The position numbers and the translations under genes are program-made. The notes below the pieces were generated by a model that worked only from the letters and a program-made list of their open reading frames with translations, was not told where the DNA came from and did not search any database. A stretch of DNA of 64,000 nt from Rhodopseudomonas palustris (lineage in GTDB: Bacteria; Pseudomonadota; Alphaproteobacteria; Rhizobiales; Xanthobacteraceae): NCBI RefSeq assembly GCF_013415845.1, contig NZ_CP058907.1:5038501-5102500 (forward strand). Direction: 5' to 3'. Of the stretch, positions 45,480-56,820 are shown one piece after another. The number at the start of each line of letters is the position of its first letter. The stretch's first letter is position 1.

Positions 45480-47180
45480 TTAGGCAGCCCGCACGGTGTC
45501 GAGGAATTTGGTGACCTCGACCTTCAGCCGGTTGCTGTCCTGCGACAGCGACTGCGCGGCGGAGAGCACCTGCGACGAGGCGGAGCCGGTCTCGGTGGCG
45601 CCGCGCTGTACGTCGGTGATGTTCGACGACACCTGCTGGGTGCCGTGCGCCGCCTGCTGCACGTTGCGGGAGATTTCCTGCGTGGCGGCGCCCTGCTCTT
45701 CCACCGCCGAAGCGATCGTCGAGGCGATCTCCGACATCCGGCCGATGGTCTGGCCGATCTCCTTGATGGCTTCGACCGATTGGCCGGTCGCGGTCTGAAT
45801 GCCGGTGATGTGCTGGCTGATTTCACCGGTGGCTTTGGCGGTCTGTTCCGCCAGCGCCTTCACTTCGGCCGCCACCACCGCAAAGCCCCGCCCCGCCTCG
45901 CCGGCACGCGCCGCTTCGATCGTGGCGTTCAGCGCCAGCAGGTTGGTTTGGCCGGCAATGGTGTTGATCAGTTCGACCACGTCGCCGATCCGCGCCGCAG
46001 CATGCGACAGATCGCTGACGCTTTCGTTGGTCCGACGGGCCTGATCGACCGCATCGTTGGCGATGCGTGCCGATTCCTGCACCTGCCGGCTGATCTCGGT
46101 GATCGACGAGGTCATCTCTTCGGTCGCCGACGCCACCGACTGGACGTTGGTGGAGGCTTCCTCGGAAGCCGCCGCCACCGACGTCGCCAGTTCCTGGGCA
46201 CGCTCGGCGGTCGAGGTCAGGGTGCTGGCCGAAGCTTCGAGCTCCGTGGAGGCCGACGACACGGTATCGACGATCTCGCCGATGGCGTGTTCGAACTGCC
46301 GGGTCGCGCTGTCGACCCGCTGGGCGCGCGCGATCTTCTCCTCGGCCTCCTTGGCAGCCGCGGCGTCGGCATCGCGCTTGGCGATCAGCGCCTCCTTGAA
46401 GACCTGCAGCGCATCCGCCATCCGGCCGATTTCGGTCGGCTCGCCGCGATGCGGCACCTCCGCCGCCAGATTACCCTTCCCGAGGTCCTGCATCGGCGAA
46501 ATGATCGATGCGATCGCGCTGATGATGTCCCGGATCACCAGCACGCTCATGGCGATGCCGAGCGCAAAGGCGATCGCGAGAATCGTGACGACCAGGCCAA
46601 AGCCGAAGCTGTAGGTGGTATCAGCAGTCTCGGTCGAGGTCTGCGCCCCCTTGTTGTTGAGGTCGATGTCGCGCTGCAGCGTGTCATCCATCCGGGTCGC
46701 GATCGGGACCAGGTTCTTCTTCGCATAGTCCCAGGCCGACGCGGGAAACTGGCCAACGCTGCTGCGCGAGATCTCAAGGGCCTTTACGACGGCGGCTTTG
46801 TAGTCGATCCACCCCTTGGCAAAGTCCTCGTACAAAGCCCGCTCCTCTGGAGAGGTCACCAGCTTCTCGTAGTCCTTGAGGGCCTTATCCAGCGACACCT
46901 GGGTCGAAGACATCCGTTTGTCGGCGCCATCCTTGCCTTCTGCGGTGAGATCCAGGATGTGATCGCGCAGGGCGCCACGGTAGCTCAGCACGTAGGCGCG
47001 CATCTCGCCGAGAACCCGCACGCTCGGCAGCCAGTTGGTCGCGATATCCGTCGACGCGGCATTGAGCGACCGCATCTCGACCACCGCCAGCGCGCCGAGA
47101 CCCGACAGGGCAATCAGCAGGGCGGCGACCAGCGCAGTAATCTTGGTACGTATGGTGATCTTGGCGAACATCGACATCAT
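45480..47180 (-). CDS. Methyl-accepting chemotaxis protein, paralogue
   Basis: 566 residues with the same layout as the neighbour. The signalling half is almost identical over long stretches ([43 protein letters not shown]), while the periplasmic sensor differs ([19 protein letters not shown]). A tandem duplication with sensor divergence; ligands unknown. Confidence 0.93.
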   Translation of the reverse strand: MMSMFAKITIRTKITALVAALLIALSGLGALAVVEMRSLNAASTDIATNWLPSVRVLGEMRAYVLSYRGALRDHILDLTAEGKDGADKRMSSTQVSLDKALKDYEKLVTSPEERALYEDFAKGWIDYKAAVVKALEISRSSVGQFPASAWDYAKKNLVPIATRMDDTLQRDIDLNNKGAQTSTETADTTYSFGFGLVVTILAIAFALGIAMSVLVIRDIISAIASIISPMQDLGKGNLAAEVPHRGEPTEIGRMADALQVFKEALIAKRDADAAAAKEAEEKIARAQRVDSATRQFEHAIGEIVDTVSSASTELEASASTLTSTAERAQELATSVAAASEEASTNVQSVASATEEMTSSITEISRQVQESARIANDAVDQARRTNESVSDLSHAAARIGDVVELINTIAGQTNLLALNATIEAARAGEAGRGFAVVAAEVKALAEQTAKATGEISQHITGIQTATGQSVEAIKEIGQTIGRMSEIASTIASAVEEQGAATQEISRNVQQAAHGTQQVSSNITDVQRGATETGSASSQVLSAAQSLSQDSNRLKVEVTKFLDTVRAA

Positions 47181-47374
47181 CCTGTGAGAAAGACATGGCG
47201 CGCGCCGTCATCTGACGATAGCCCGGCATCGAACCGGACTCACCATCACTGACTCAGCCGAGACTGCGCCCCTGCACCGCCGCCACTGTGAGTTTCACTC
47301 GCTTGCGAGTTCCTTAATTCAGCACCGCGTACGATTACGTACGTTGCCGACGCCACGAACTAACAAGCCGAGAA

Positions 47375-47770
47375 CTACGTGCGCGGATGATGATGTGCCG
47401 GCGGGCCCCCGACCCAGCGCAGCAGGTGCTTGCTGAGCCAGCTCTGGTGAACCTCGTGGGATTCCGAGGTTGGCACCGCCTTGACGGCAGCTTCAGGGTC
47501 GTCCGCGATGTGGGAGTGCGGCTCCGGCTCGTCTTCAGGATGGGGATGGGCCGCCGCGGCGGCCGCGCGGGCGAGCTGCTCGCGAACCAATTCGCCAGCC
47601 AGATATTCCGCGAGCGCCAGCGGCGGCATCATGCCGAGTTCCTCGGTCCGCTTGCGGCCGGCGGCCGTCACCGTGATCAGCCGGTTGTCGATGATCACGA
47701 ACACGCTCGGGTAGTACACGCCGTTGACGGCGATCTGAAACTGGTACGGACCAGACCGACTGTGCGTCAT
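47375..47770 (-). CDS. Hypothetical protein with His-rich tail
   Basis: 131 residues. The N-terminal 60 residues have beta-strand character (YQFQIAVNGVYYPSVFVIID); the rest is Ala/His/Glu-rich (AAAAAAHPHPEDEPEPHSH) and ends GGPPAHHHPRT, so it could bind metal. Not recognised. Between a chemoreceptor and the cbb operon. Confidence 0.5.
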   Translation of the reverse strand: MTHSRSGPYQFQIAVNGVYYPSVFVIIDNRLITVTAAGRKRTEELGMMPPLALAEYLAGELVREQLARAAAAAAHPHPEDEPEPHSHIADDPEAAVKAVPTSESHEVHQSWLSKHLLRWVGGPPAHHHPRT

Positions 47771-48000
47771 CTGAGTTCTCCGACGTCAGGGCCTCCGCCG
47801 AATTTGAGCGAACGCCAACGCGAACTGACCTGTGACCACACCCCAGCATTGCACGACGCTCAGGAAACGCAAGCTACCACTCCCCAATCGGCGCGGAGCG
47901 TTTCTTTTCCGTTGCGGCTTTTGCTGACGTTGAGATCAACTGATCGGAGAATGCGGCGGGCCGTCAGATGGTCCTCGAACAACTACCAGGTCCAAAGCAA

Positions 48001-48026
48001 ACGGCCCGCGCCGAAGCGCGGGCCGT
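48001..48026 (-). terminator. Terminator of the cbb operon
   Basis: Minus strand ACGGCCCGCGC-TTCG-GCGCGGGCCGT followed by TTTG, 24 bases after the cbbM stop: 11-bp stem with a UUCG tetraloop. Confidence 0.85.
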
Positions 48027-48049
48027 CAGTCGTGTGCGGTGCGAGAAGC

Positions 48050-49435
48050 TTACGCCGCCTGCGGCTTCAGCTTGGCGCGCCAGTTCGGATACAGCTTGTC
48101 GGCGTCCTGCGGGAAGCTCTCGAACGCGCGGGCGAATTCGCGGTGATCCTTGGCGAACTCGACCGGATCGGCGCCCTGCTTCCAGCACTGTTCGGCCTGA
48201 CGCAGCGACTTGGCACCGGCCGCGCCGCCGTCGACGTGACCGAACGCACCGCCGCCCGCCGTCATGATCAGGTTGGAGTGGCCGAGGTTGTCGAAGAAGC
48301 CCGGCATCCGCAGCGCGTTCATGCCGCCGGAGATGATCGGCGTGGTCGGGTTGAGGCCGAGCCACTCCTGGTGGAAGTACGGACCGTCGGCCGAATCCTC
48401 GGTGATCATGTAGGCGATCGCGCGGTCGGCGGCTTCGCCTTCCATCTTGCCGAAGCCCATGGTGCCGGTGTGGATGCCCGAGGCGCCCTGCAGACGCGCC
48501 ATCTTCGACAGCACGAAGGCGGTGTAGCCGCGCTTGGACTGCGGCGAGGTCACCGCACCGTGGCCGGCGCGATGGTAGTGCAGGTACTGCTTCGGGAACG
48601 CACGGCGGGCGGTGGTGACCGCAGCCGGGCCGGCAACGTAGCCGTCGACCAGGAACGCGATGTGGTCGGCGTTGTCGGCGAAGGTCTCGAGGATGAATTC
48701 ACCGCGCGCCAGCATCTCGTAGTGATCGTCGGCGGTGATGTTGAACGAGAACAGCTTGGCTTCGCCGGTCTTGTCCTGCGCACGGCGCATCGCGTCGGCG
48801 ACGGCCCGCACCGTGTCCTTGAACGGCGCGAACACCTGGTTGCCCTGCGGCTCGTCGTTCTTGATGAAGTCGCCGCCCAGCCAGAAATCGTAGCAGGCAT
48901 TGGCGAACGGCTGCGGGCGCAGGCCGAGCTTCGGCTTGATGATGGTGCCGACGATAAAGCCGCCGTTGACCACCGGGCGGCCGAGCACGCGCCACAGATC
49001 CCGAATCGTCGTCGACGGGCCGTCGAACAGCTTCAAGTAAGCCGGCGGGACATAGAAGTCGTACATCTTGGCGTATTCGACGTCGCCCATGCCCTGGTTG
49101 TTGCCGATCGTCAGGGTCAGGAACGAGGCGATCATGGCACGGCCGTCGATCACGTTGCGATCGAACAGCTCGATCGGGTACGCGATCTTCATCAGGCCCT
49201 TGGCCTCGTCGATCTCGTACACCAGCGCGTCGACGCCGCGGGTGAAGTCGTCGGTGGTGGAGACTTCGACGTTGGTGCCGGTCGAGGATTCGGCGGCGAA
49301 GTGCGCGGCGGTCTGGATGAAGTTACCGAAGCCGGCCTTCGGCTTCATGATGTAGGCGCACAGCACGTGCCGTCCGCCCGCGATCAGCTCGCTCTCTTTG
49401 AGGTTGAGGTTGGCGTAGCGGTTCGACTGGTCCAT
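48050..49435 (-). CDS. cbbM: Form II ribulose-1,5-bisphosphate carboxylase (CbbM)
   Basis: 461 residues from the ATG at 49435 ([17 protein letters not shown]); a longer open frame upstream is non-coding leader and fba end. Active-site lysine in TIIKPKLGL, carbamylated lysine in [14 protein letters not shown] and loop-6 lysine in [11 protein letters not shown] identify form II. It fixes CO2 and, in purple bacteria, serves as electron sink when photoheterotrophic. Last gene of the operon, preceded by a stable hairpin. Confidence 0.97.
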   Translation of the reverse strand: MDQSNRYANLNLKESELIAGGRHVLCAYIMKPKAGFGNFIQTAAHFAAESSTGTNVEVSTTDDFTRGVDALVYEIDEAKGLMKIAYPIELFDRNVIDGRAMIASFLTLTIGNNQGMGDVEYAKMYDFYVPPAYLKLFDGPSTTIRDLWRVLGRPVVNGGFIVGTIIKPKLGLRPQPFANACYDFWLGGDFIKNDEPQGNQVFAPFKDTVRAVADAMRRAQDKTGEAKLFSFNITADDHYEMLARGEFILETFADNADHIAFLVDGYVAGPAAVTTARRAFPKQYLHYHRAGHGAVTSPQSKRGYTAFVLSKMARLQGASGIHTGTMGFGKMEGEAADRAIAYMITEDSADGPYFHQEWLGLNPTTPIISGGMNALRMPGFFDNLGHSNLIMTAGGGAFGHVDGGAAGAKSLRQAEQCWKQGADPVEFAKDHREFARAFESFPQDADKLYPNWRAKLKPQAA

Positions 49436-49458
49436 GGTGATCTCCTGCAATGCGAGGC

Positions 49459-49480
49459 GCGGCGGCCCGCTGGCCGCCGC
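49459..49480 (-). other. Hairpin in the cbbA-cbbM spacer
   Basis: GCGGCGGCC (49459-49467) pairs with GGCCGCCGC (49472-49480). A 9-bp GC stem just before the cbbM ribosome site, fit to protect or separate the cbbM message. Confidence 0.55.
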
Positions 49481-49493
49481 GAATTGAAAGCGG

Positions 49494-50579
49494 TTACTCC
49501 GCGGCGCGGGCGACCTGGCCGATCTGCGGATCGAGCGCGCCGGACTTGTAGCGCTTGGCCATCTCCGCCATCGGCACGACCTTGATCTTCGAGGCATTGC
49601 CGGCGGTGCCGAATTGCTCGAAGCGCAGCTTGCAGATGTCGCGCATCGCATCCATCGCGGGCTTCAGGAACTTGCGCGGATCGAACTCCGCCTTGTTCTG
49701 GGTGGCGACTTTCCGGAACACGCCGGTCATCGCCAGACGGCAGTCGGTGTCGATATTGACCTTGCGGACGCCGTGCTTGATGCCACGCACGATTTCCTCG
49801 ACCGGCACGCCGAAGGTCTGCGGCATCGCGCCGCCGAACTCGTTGAAGATGTCCTGCAGATCCTGCGGCACCGACGACGAGCCGTGCATCACGAGGTGGG
49901 TATTCGGCAGGCGGCGGTGGATCTCTTCGACCACCTTCATAGCCAGCACGTCGCCGTCGGGCTTGCGGCTGAACTTGTAGGCGCCGTGCGAGGTGCCCAT
50001 CGCGATCGCCAGCGCGTCGACCTTGGTGGCGCGCACGAACTCGACCGCCTGATCCGGATCGGTCAGCAGCTGTTCGCGGCTGACCTTGCCCTCGACGCCG
50101 TGGCCGTCTTCCTGCTCGCCGCCGCCGTGCTCCAGCGAGCCGAGCACGCCGAGCTCACCTTCCACCGAGGCGCCGACCCAATGCGCCATGTCGACGACGC
50201 GGCGGGTGATGTCGACGTTGTACTGATAATCGGCGGCGGTCTTGGCGTCGGCCTTGAGCGAGCCGTCCATCATCACCGAGGTGAAGCCGTAGCGGATCGC
50301 GGTGGCGCAGGTGGCTTCGTCGTTGCCGTGGTCCTGATGCATACACAGCGGGATGTCCGGATACATTTCGGCCAGCGCGTCGATCATCTTCGCCAGCATG
50401 ATGTCGTTGGCGTAGGAGCGGGCGCCGCGCGACGCCTGGATGATCACCGGCGCGTCGACCAGCGCCGCCGCCTCCATGATCGCGAGGCCCTGCTCCATGT
50501 TGTTGATGTTGAACGCGGGCACGCCGTAGCCGTGCTCGGCGGCGTGATCCAGCAATTGCCTCAGAGTGATGCGCGCCAT
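49494..50579 (-). CDS. cbbA: Class II fructose-1,6/sedoheptulose-1,7-bisphosphate aldolase
   Basis: 361 residues. Zinc and substrate histidines in [14 protein letters not shown] and [15 protein letters not shown], and the second signature [14 protein letters not shown]. Calvin-cycle aldolase of the cbbFPTAM order. Confidence 0.95.
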   Translation of the reverse strand: MARITLRQLLDHAAEHGYGVPAFNINNMEQGLAIMEAAALVDAPVIIQASRGARSYANDIMLAKMIDALAEMYPDIPLCMHQDHGNDEATCATAIRYGFTSVMMDGSLKADAKTAADYQYNVDITRRVVDMAHWVGASVEGELGVLGSLEHGGGEQEDGHGVEGKVSREQLLTDPDQAVEFVRATKVDALAIAMGTSHGAYKFSRKPDGDVLAMKVVEEIHRRLPNTHLVMHGSSSVPQDLQDIFNEFGGAMPQTFGVPVEEIVRGIKHGVRKVNIDTDCRLAMTGVFRKVATQNKAEFDPRKFLKPAMDAMRDICKLRFEQFGTAGNASKIKVVPMAEMAKRYKSGALDPQIGQVARAAE

Positions 50580-50640
50580 GATGTCTCCTCAGATACTATC
50601 CGTATGACGACAACCGTCGTCGTGTTGTTCGAAATCGGGC

Positions 50641-52656
50641 TCAGTGCTTACCGCGGGCGATCGCGCCCTTGGCGGCGTCCACCACCGCTTCCGCGGTGAT
50701 GCCGAACTTCTGGTACAGGATCGGCGCCGGCGCCGAGGCACCGAACCCGGTCATGCCGACGAACGCGCCGGTATCGCCGATCCAGCGGTGCCAATCGGTG
50801 TCGCGCGCCGCTTCGATGCCGACACGCGGCGCGGTGCCGAGCACGCTGGCGCGGTAGGCGTCGTCCTGTTCGGCGAACAGTTCGAAGCACGGGGCCGACA
50901 CCACCGCCGCCTTGATGCCTGCGGCTTCCAGCTTGCAGGCCGCATCCAGCGCCAGCGACACTTCCGAGCCGGTGGCGATCAGGGTGACGTCACGCTGGCC
51001 CGGATCGACCACGACGTAAGCGCCGCGCGCCACCGGGTTGCCGGAGACGCCGTTCGGCCGCGGCAGCGGCGGCAGGCCCTGACGCGACAACGCCAGCACC
51101 GACGGACGCGAGGTCTGCTTCAGCGCGCAGTCCCAGGCCTGCGCGGTTTCGATCGCGTCGGCCGGGCGGAACACCAGGACGTTCGGGATCGCGCGGAGCG
51201 AGGCGACGTGCTCGACCGGCTGATGGGTCGGACCGTCTTCGCCGAGGCCGATCGAGTCGTGGGTCATCACGTGGATGACGCGCACGCCCATCAGCGCCGC
51301 AAGGCGGATCGCCGGACGGCTGTAGTCGGCGAACACCAGGAAGGTGCCGCCGAACGGCACGAAGCCGCCGTGCAGCGCGATGCCGTTCATCGCCGCCGCC
51401 ATGCCGAATTCGCGGATGCCGTAGTGCAGGTAGGACCCGCCGAACGCGCCCGGCTTGACCGACGCGGTGCCCTTGGCATGCGTCAGGTTGGAGTGCGTCA
51501 GGTCGGCCGAGCCGCCGAGGATGTTCGGCGACGCCGGCACGATGGCGTCGATGGTGAGCTGCGACGCCTGACGGGTGGCGATGGTCGGCTTGTCGGCGTC
51601 GAACTTGGCGATCAGGCCCTGCAGCGCGCCTTCGTAGTCCGCCGACAGCTTTCCGGCGAGCGCATCGGTGAAGCCGGTGCGGGTCGCAGCATCGGCCGCC
51701 GCCAGCCGCTGATTCCAGGCCTCGTGCGCCGCCTTGCCGCGGCCGCCGGATTCCCGCCAGCGAGCCAGGATCCCTTCCGGAATCTCGAACGGCGGATACG
51801 GCCAGTTCAGCGCAGCGCGGGTCTTCTCGACCTCCTCGGCGCCGAGCGGTGCACCATGCGCCTTCTCGGTGCCGGCGACCTTCGGCGAGCCGAAGCCGAT
51901 CGTGGTACGGCAGGCGATCAGCGACGGACGGTCGCTGTTCTTGGCCTGCTCGATCGCCGCCGCGACCGCTTCCGGATCATGACCGTCGACGCGGGTGGTG
52001 GCCCAGCCGGACGCGGCGAAGCGCGCGAGCTGATCGTCCGAGCACGACAGCGAGGTGTCGCCGTCGATCGAGATGTGGTTGTCGTCCCACAGCACGATCA
52101 GCTTGTTGAGCTTGAGGTGGCCGGCCAGCGAGATCGCCTCGTGGCTGACGCCTTCCATCAGACAGCCGTCGCCGGCGATGACGTAGGTGTGGTGATCGAC
52201 CAGTGCGTCGCCGTAGCGCGCATTCATCATGCGTTCGGCAAGCGCCATGCCGACCGAGGTCGCAAGCCCCTGACCGAGCGGGCCGGTGGTGGTCTCGACG
52301 CCCTGGGTGTGGCCGTATTCCGGATGGCCCGGGGTCTTCGAACCCCACTGCCGGAACGACTTCAGCTGATCGATCGTCACTTCCGGATAGCCGGTCAGAT
52401 GCAGCAGCGCGTACAGCAGCATCGAGCCGTGGCCGGCCGACAGCACGAACCGGTCGCGGTCGGCCCAGGCCGGATCGGCCGGATCGAACTTCAGGAAGCG
52501 GGTGAACAGCACGGTGGCTACGTCGGCCATGCCCATCGGCATGCCCGGGTGGCCGGACTTCGCCTTCTCGACACCGTCGATAGCGAGAAAGCGGATCGCA
52601 TTCGCCATGTCGCGATGCGTGACCTTGTCGTGGATGTCGCGTGCGGGAACGTTCAA
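50641..52656 (-). CDS. cbbT: Transketolase
   Basis: About 671 residues. I chose the TTG at 52656 (reads [12 protein letters not shown]) because GGGGAGG lies 6 bases upstream; a TTG at 52680 and an ATG at 52608 ([12 protein letters not shown]) are alternatives. Thiamine-diphosphate motif [13 protein letters not shown] with the N at about 190, and [16 protein letters not shown] in the pyrimidine-binding domain. Regenerates pentose phosphates in the Calvin cycle. Confidence 0.94.
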   Translation of the reverse strand: MNVPARDIHDKVTHRDMANAIRFLAIDGVEKAKSGHPGMPMGMADVATVLFTRFLKFDPADPAWADRDRFVLSAGHGSMLLYALLHLTGYPEVTIDQLKSFRQWGSKTPGHPEYGHTQGVETTTGPLGQGLATSVGMALAERMMNARYGDALVDHHTYVIAGDGCLMEGVSHEAISLAGHLKLNKLIVLWDDNHISIDGDTSLSCSDDQLARFAASGWATTRVDGHDPEAVAAAIEQAKNSDRPSLIACRTTIGFGSPKVAGTEKAHGAPLGAEEVEKTRAALNWPYPPFEIPEGILARWRESGGRGKAAHEAWNQRLAAADAATRTGFTDALAGKLSADYEGALQGLIAKFDADKPTIATRQASQLTIDAIVPASPNILGGSADLTHSNLTHAKGTASVKPGAFGGSYLHYGIREFGMAAAMNGIALHGGFVPFGGTFLVFADYSRPAIRLAALMGVRVIHVMTHDSIGLGEDGPTHQPVEHVASLRAIPNVLVFRPADAIETAQAWDCALKQTSRPSVLALSRQGLPPLPRPNGVSGNPVARGAYVVVDPGQRDVTLIATGSEVSLALDAACKLEAAGIKAAVVSAPCFELFAEQDDAYRASVLGTAPRVGIEAARDTDWHRWIGDTGAFVGMTGFGASAPAPILYQKFGITAEAVVDAAKGAIARGKH

Positions 52657-52690
52657 ACCGGCCTCCCCAGATTCTTCCAAATGTTGGGCA

Positions 52691-53566
52691 TTACTTCATG
52701 CTTCGTTTGCGGTCGATCAGCTGCATGATCAACGGCGTCAGGATGAGCTGCATCGCCAGGTCGAGCTTGGCGCCGTGGATCACGATCGAGTTGGCGCGCG
52801 ACATGAAGCTGCCTTGGATCATCGACAGCAGATACGCAAAGTCGATGCCGCGCGGGTTCTTGAAGCGGATCACCACCATCGATTCATCGGCGGTGGGAAT
52901 CCAGCGCGCGATGAACGGGTTCGAGGTGTCGACGGTCGGCACCCGCTGGAAGTTGATGTCGGTCTCGGCGAACTGCGGCACGATGTAGTGCACGTAGTCC
53001 GGCATCCGGCGCAGGATGGTGTCGGTCACCGCCTCGGTCGAATAGCCGCGCGCCGCACGGTCGCGATGCAGCTTCTGAATCCATTCGAGGTTGATCACCG
53101 GCACGACGCCGATCTTGAGGTCGGCGTGCTGCGCGACGTTGACCTTCTCGGTGATCACCGCGCCGTGCAGACCTTCGTAGAACAGCAGATCCGAATTCGC
53201 CGGCAGATCCTGCCACTGGGTGAAGTTGCCGGGCGGTACGCCGTGCAGCGCGGCTTCCTCGTCGTCGTGGACGTAGTGACGGGTGCGACCGATGCCGGTC
53301 TCGGCGTAGCTCCGGAAGGTCTGCTCCAGCTCCTCGAACAGGTTGGTCTCAGGGCTGAAATGGCTGAAGTGGCGATTACCGCGCTCGGCTTCCTCCGCCA
53401 TCTTGTTGCGCATGTCGACGCGATTGTAGCGGTGGAACGCGTCGCCCTCGATGAACGCGGCGTTGACGTTCTCGCGGCGGAAGATCTGCTCGAACGTCTT
53501 CTTCACGGAGGTGGTGCCGGCGCCGGAGGAGCCGGTGATGGAGATGATCGGATGCTTACGGGACAT
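52691..53566 (-). CDS. cbbP: Phosphoribulokinase
   Basis: 291 residues, prokaryotic class I length. P-loop [14 protein letters not shown] (about 12-25); ARG/TRHY activator region [15 protein letters not shown]. Makes ribulose-1,5-bisphosphate with ATP. 37 bases after cbbF, 34 before the chosen cbbT start. Confidence 0.96.
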   Translation of the reverse strand: MSRKHPIISITGSSGAGTTSVKKTFEQIFRRENVNAAFIEGDAFHRYNRVDMRNKMAEEAERGNRHFSHFSPETNLFEELEQTFRSYAETGIGRTRHYVHDDEEAALHGVPPGNFTQWQDLPANSDLLFYEGLHGAVITEKVNVAQHADLKIGVVPVINLEWIQKLHRDRAARGYSTEAVTDTILRRMPDYVHYIVPQFAETDINFQRVPTVDTSNPFIARWIPTADESMVVIRFKNPRGIDFAYLLSMIQGSFMSRANSIVIHGAKLDLAMQLILTPLIMQLIDRKRSMK

Positions 53567-53603
53567 GAGGAGTTACTTCCAATTCCAACCGGGAGAGACG
53601 ACG

Positions 53604-54635
53604 TCAGACGCGGAACAGGCCGCGGCGGGCGAACAGCGGCGCCGAACGCGAGGCCGCACTCGGATCGGTGTGCAGCAGTTCGATGCGCTTGACCTTGTCG
53701 ATCGACCCCATGATCAGCGGCGACCGCTGGTGGATCGTCTTGGCGGTGAGATCGAGCACCCGCTCGCGCCCGGTCGAAGCGGCGCCACCGGCCTGCTCCA
53801 TCACGAACGACATCGGATGGGTTTCGTAGAGCAGCCGCAGCCGGCCGTTGCCGTAGCCCGGGCGGTTGTCGCCGGGGTACAGGAACACGCCGCCACGGGT
53901 GAGGATCCGATACACCTCGGCCACCAGCGAGCCGATCCAGCGCATATTGAAATCCTTGGCGCGCGGGCCGTCGGCGCCGGCGATGCACTCGTCGACGAAG
54001 TCGCGGATCGGTTGCTCCCAATGGCGATGGTTGGAGGCGTTGACGGCATATTCGGCGGTGTCGGCCGGCACCTTCACGCGCTCGCGGATCAGCCGGTAAA
54101 CCTTGGCCTTGCGGTCGAGCGTGAAGATGTTGACGCCGTCACCGAGCGTCAGCACCAGCGAGGTCTGCGGCCCATACACCACGAAGCCCGCCGCGATCTG
54201 GCAGGAGCCGGCCGCAGTGAACGGCTTCACGCCCGGCTGGTTCGGGATGATCGAGAAGATCGTCCCCACCGTCATGTTGGTGTCGATGTTGGACGAGCCG
54301 TCGAGCGGATCGTAGGCGATCGAAATCGGCGCGTTCGGATCGCCGTCGAGCAGGGTGTCGGATTCTTCCGACGCCAGCGCGGCGTAGGGCACATCCTTCA
54401 GCGACTTGACGATGATCTGCTCGGCCTTGACGTCGAGATCCTTCTGCACGTCGCCATCGGCATTGCTGCCACCGTGCGCGGCGCCGGTGATGCCGGCGAG
54501 AGCCCCCTGCCCGATCAGTTCAGAGATTTCGATCGATCCCGCGGCGATCGCGCCGACCGCGGCGGCGACAGCTTTTTTCTGCGGATCGACCGCATACGAA
54601 TCCAAAAGAACTGAGAGCGTTTGGCCCTGATCCAT
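53604..54635 (-). CDS. cbbF: Fructose-1,6-bisphosphatase class I
   Basis: 343 residues from the ATG at 54635 ([11 protein letters not shown]), with GGGGGAGTCATC before it. Metal and phosphate signature [15 protein letters not shown] and [14 protein letters not shown] near the end. First gene of the form II cbb operon; no cbbR lies next to it, so the regulator is elsewhere. Confidence 0.95.
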   Translation of the reverse strand: MDQGQTLSVLLDSYAVDPQKKAVAAAVGAIAAGSIEISELIGQGALAGITGAAHGGSNADGDVQKDLDVKAEQIIVKSLKDVPYAALASEESDTLLDGDPNAPISIAYDPLDGSSNIDTNMTVGTIFSIIPNQPGVKPFTAAGSCQIAAGFVVYGPQTSLVLTLGDGVNIFTLDRKAKVYRLIRERVKVPADTAEYAVNASNHRHWEQPIRDFVDECIAGADGPRAKDFNMRWIGSLVAEVYRILTRGGVFLYPGDNRPGYGNGRLRLLYETHPMSFVMEQAGGAASTGRERVLDLTAKTIHQRSPLIMGSIDKVKRIELLHTDPSAASRSAPLFARRGLFRV

Positions 54636-55106
54636 GATGACTCCCCCACAACGCAGCGCGACCAAATGGTTCCGCGAGCTCCGTTGCGCGGAGCTTGTGA
54701 GCCGATCGGTCACATAAGAGAAATTGCATTTTCCTTGGTACCACCAAAGGAATTTTTATATGAAGCACCGCAGCCCTGTATTTTCTTACCGGAAAACGGC
54801 GGCGCGGCGCGCATTCTGCACAATTAGTCGAAGACCGCCGTGATTTAGATCAGAAGACACGGCCCCAGATCGGGGTGATTTGGCCCCGATCGGTCGGAGA
54901 GTCGACACTCTTATACTTTAGCAGCGCCGCGTATCCACACCCTGCGGGTCTTTGCCGCTGCAGAGGCCAGCCAAGATGCTGCAGCGCGACGTCCCTTGAG
55001 CTTCCGTCGCATTTTTGGGACATAGGAAAACTGAACCAAAACAGATGGTTGAGCGACCGGAGCGATGCTCGCGACGGCGCCGCCGTCGTTCAAAGGGGGA
55101 GACGGT
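54636..55106. other. Divergent control region upstream of cbbF and the esterase
   Basis: 471 bases, no convincing gene. TTCCTT-N10-AAGGAA at 54731-54752 is an inverted repeat about 96 bases before the cbbF ATG and could be a LysR-type (CbbR) site, though the spacing is not the usual T-N11-A. AT-rich around 54721-54770. Confidence 0.35.
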
Positions 55107-55856
55107 ATGAGCGAAGCGGTGATGGCCGGCGCGGAGGCGTTCGCGTTCGACGGCGGCAAAACGGGCGTGCTGCTGGTGCATGGATTTACCGGCAGCCCAC
55201 AGAGCATGCGCTATCTCGGAGAACGGCTCGGCGAGCGCGGCTATTCCATTATCGGCCCGCGGCTGCCCGGACACGGCGTCTCGCCGGCCGCAATGGCCAA
55301 GACTACCGCCAACGACTGGGTCGACTGCGCCGAGGACGCGCTGCTGGAGCTGTCGGCCAAATGCGACAAGACCTTCGTGGCCGGACTGTCGATGGGCGGC
55401 ACGCTGTCGCTGTATCTGGCCGCCTCGCATCCGGACAAGGTCGCAGGCGTGATCCCGATCAACGCTGCTGTTCAGATCGACTCGCCCGATCTCGCCGGGC
55501 TGGCTTACGCCCGCGGCCTGCCGGAATTCGTCCCCGGCATCGGCTCTGACATGGTCGACACCACCACCAAGGAGCTGGCCTACGACCAAGTGCCGGTGAC
55601 CTGCGTCAAGCAGGTGATGGGGCTGGCCGCCACCGCCCGCGCGCTGCTGCCGAGGATCAAATGCCCGACCTTGGTGATCAACTCGCGCGTCGACCACGTG
55701 CTGTCGCCGGCCAATGCGACCGTGATCGCCAACCACGTCGGCTCCAGCCGGATCGAAACGCTGTGGCTGGACAATTCCTACCACGTCGCCACGATCGACA
55801 ACGACAAGGACCTGATCGCTTCTGCGATCGACAGTTTCGTGACGCGGAACCTGTGA
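55107..55856 (+). CDS. Carboxylesterase/monoacylglycerol lipase-type alpha/beta hydrolase
   Basis: 249 residues from the ATG at 55107 (MSEAVMAGAEAF), after GGGGGAGACGGT. Oxyanion HGFTGSPQSM, nucleophile elbow GLSMGG, acid Asp in INSRVDHVLSP and catalytic His in LDNSYHVATID: the Est30-like carboxylesterase layout. Substrate unknown. Confidence 0.85.
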   Translation: MSEAVMAGAEAFAFDGGKTGVLLVHGFTGSPQSMRYLGERLGERGYSIIGPRLPGHGVSPAAMAKTTANDWVDCAEDALLELSAKCDKTFVAGLSMGGTLSLYLAASHPDKVAGVIPINAAVQIDSPDLAGLAYARGLPEFVPGIGSDMVDTTTKELAYDQVPVTCVKQVMGLAATARALLPRIKCPTLVINSRVDHVLSPANATVIANHVGSSRIETLWLDNSYHVATIDNDKDLIASAIDSFVTRNL

Positions 55857-55945
55857 TCCACAGCGGCAGCGGCGCACCCGCTGCCGCAATCGCACGCGGC
55901 GAACTGTGCGGCCCATGTCTGCGCTGAGTGCTCCGAAAACCAGTC

Positions 55946-55974
55946 GCTCCGCTCGTCCTTGCAAGGAGCGGAGC
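55946..55974. terminator. Inverted repeat between convergent esterase and IclR genes
   Basis: GCTCCGCTC (55946-55954) pairs with GAGCGGAGC (55966-55974), between stops at 55856 and 55985. Usable in both directions. Confidence 0.55.
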
Positions 55975-55984
55975 AACCAAGCCC

Positions 55985-56740
55985 TTACTTCACACCGCCA
56001 TGGCCGAGCGCCATACCAATGGTGCGGGCGGCTTCCATGACGTGGACGGAGTATTCCTTGATCTGCTTGCGCTTGACGCGGATGTCCGGGCCGGACATCC
56101 CGATTGCGCCGATCAATTCGCCGGAACGGCCGATGATCGCGCAGGCGCAGGCGGCGATGCCTTCGCGCCACTCGCCGTGCAGCACTGACGCATAGCCCTG
56201 CGACCGGATGGTGCGGATGTCTTCGCGCAGCTCCTCGAGCGTGGTGCGGGTCGAATCCGTATAGCGCTTCAGGTGCGGGCGAAGGATTTCCAGATAATCG
56301 TCGGGCATCTGCGCCAGCATCGCCTTGCCGGTCGCGACCGTGAACGCCGGCGCGCGCATACCGACGCTGGTGTGGGCGCGGATGTGATGGGCGCTTTCGA
56401 TCTTGTCGACATACAGAACTTCGGTGCCGTCGAGCACCGACAGGTGGACGGTCTCGCCGGTGATCTCGGCCAGCCTGGTCATCGCCGGCCGCGCGACCCG
56501 AACCAGATCCATGCGCTGGATGACGTGATGGCCAAGCTCCCACAGCTTGGTGGTCAGCTCATAGGTGCTGTGCGGCGGAATCTGGCGGACGTAGCCCTGT
56601 GACTGCAACGTCGCCAGCAGCCGGTGCACGTTGCTCTTGGTGAACTTCAGCTCGTTGGCGAGGTCCGTGACCCCGCGCGGTTGATCGCTGAGCGCAAGGG
56701 TCTCGAGCAGTCGAAGTCCCTTGATGAAGGCTTTGTCCAT
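55985..56740 (-). CDS. IclR-family transcriptional regulator
   Basis: 251 residues. N-terminal winged helix (ANELKFTKSNVHRLLATLQ, about 27-45) and C-terminal ligand domain with GEWREGIAACACAIIGRSG and SGPDIRVKR. Last gene of ATPase-permease-binding protein-IclR, 80 bases after the binding-protein gene, so it probably controls this importer and the divergent CoA-transferase unit through the palindromes at 60906 and 61093. Confidence 0.92.
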   Translation of the reverse strand: MDKAFIKGLRLLETLALSDQPRGVTDLANELKFTKSNVHRLLATLQSQGYVRQIPPHSTYELTTKLWELGHHVIQRMDLVRVARPAMTRLAEITGETVHLSVLDGTEVLYVDKIESAHHIRAHTSVGMRAPAFTVATGKAMLAQMPDDYLEILRPHLKRYTDSTRTTLEELREDIRTIRSQGYASVLHGEWREGIAACACAIIGRSGELIGAIGMSGPDIRVKRKQIKEYSVHVMEAARTIGMALGHGGVK

Positions 56741-56820
56741 TCAGGCGGCCGGGCAATATCTCTTTGTTGAAATAGCGACCGGCAGTCGTAACTGCCGGTC
56801 GAAGTTTGCGACGCGCCGGC

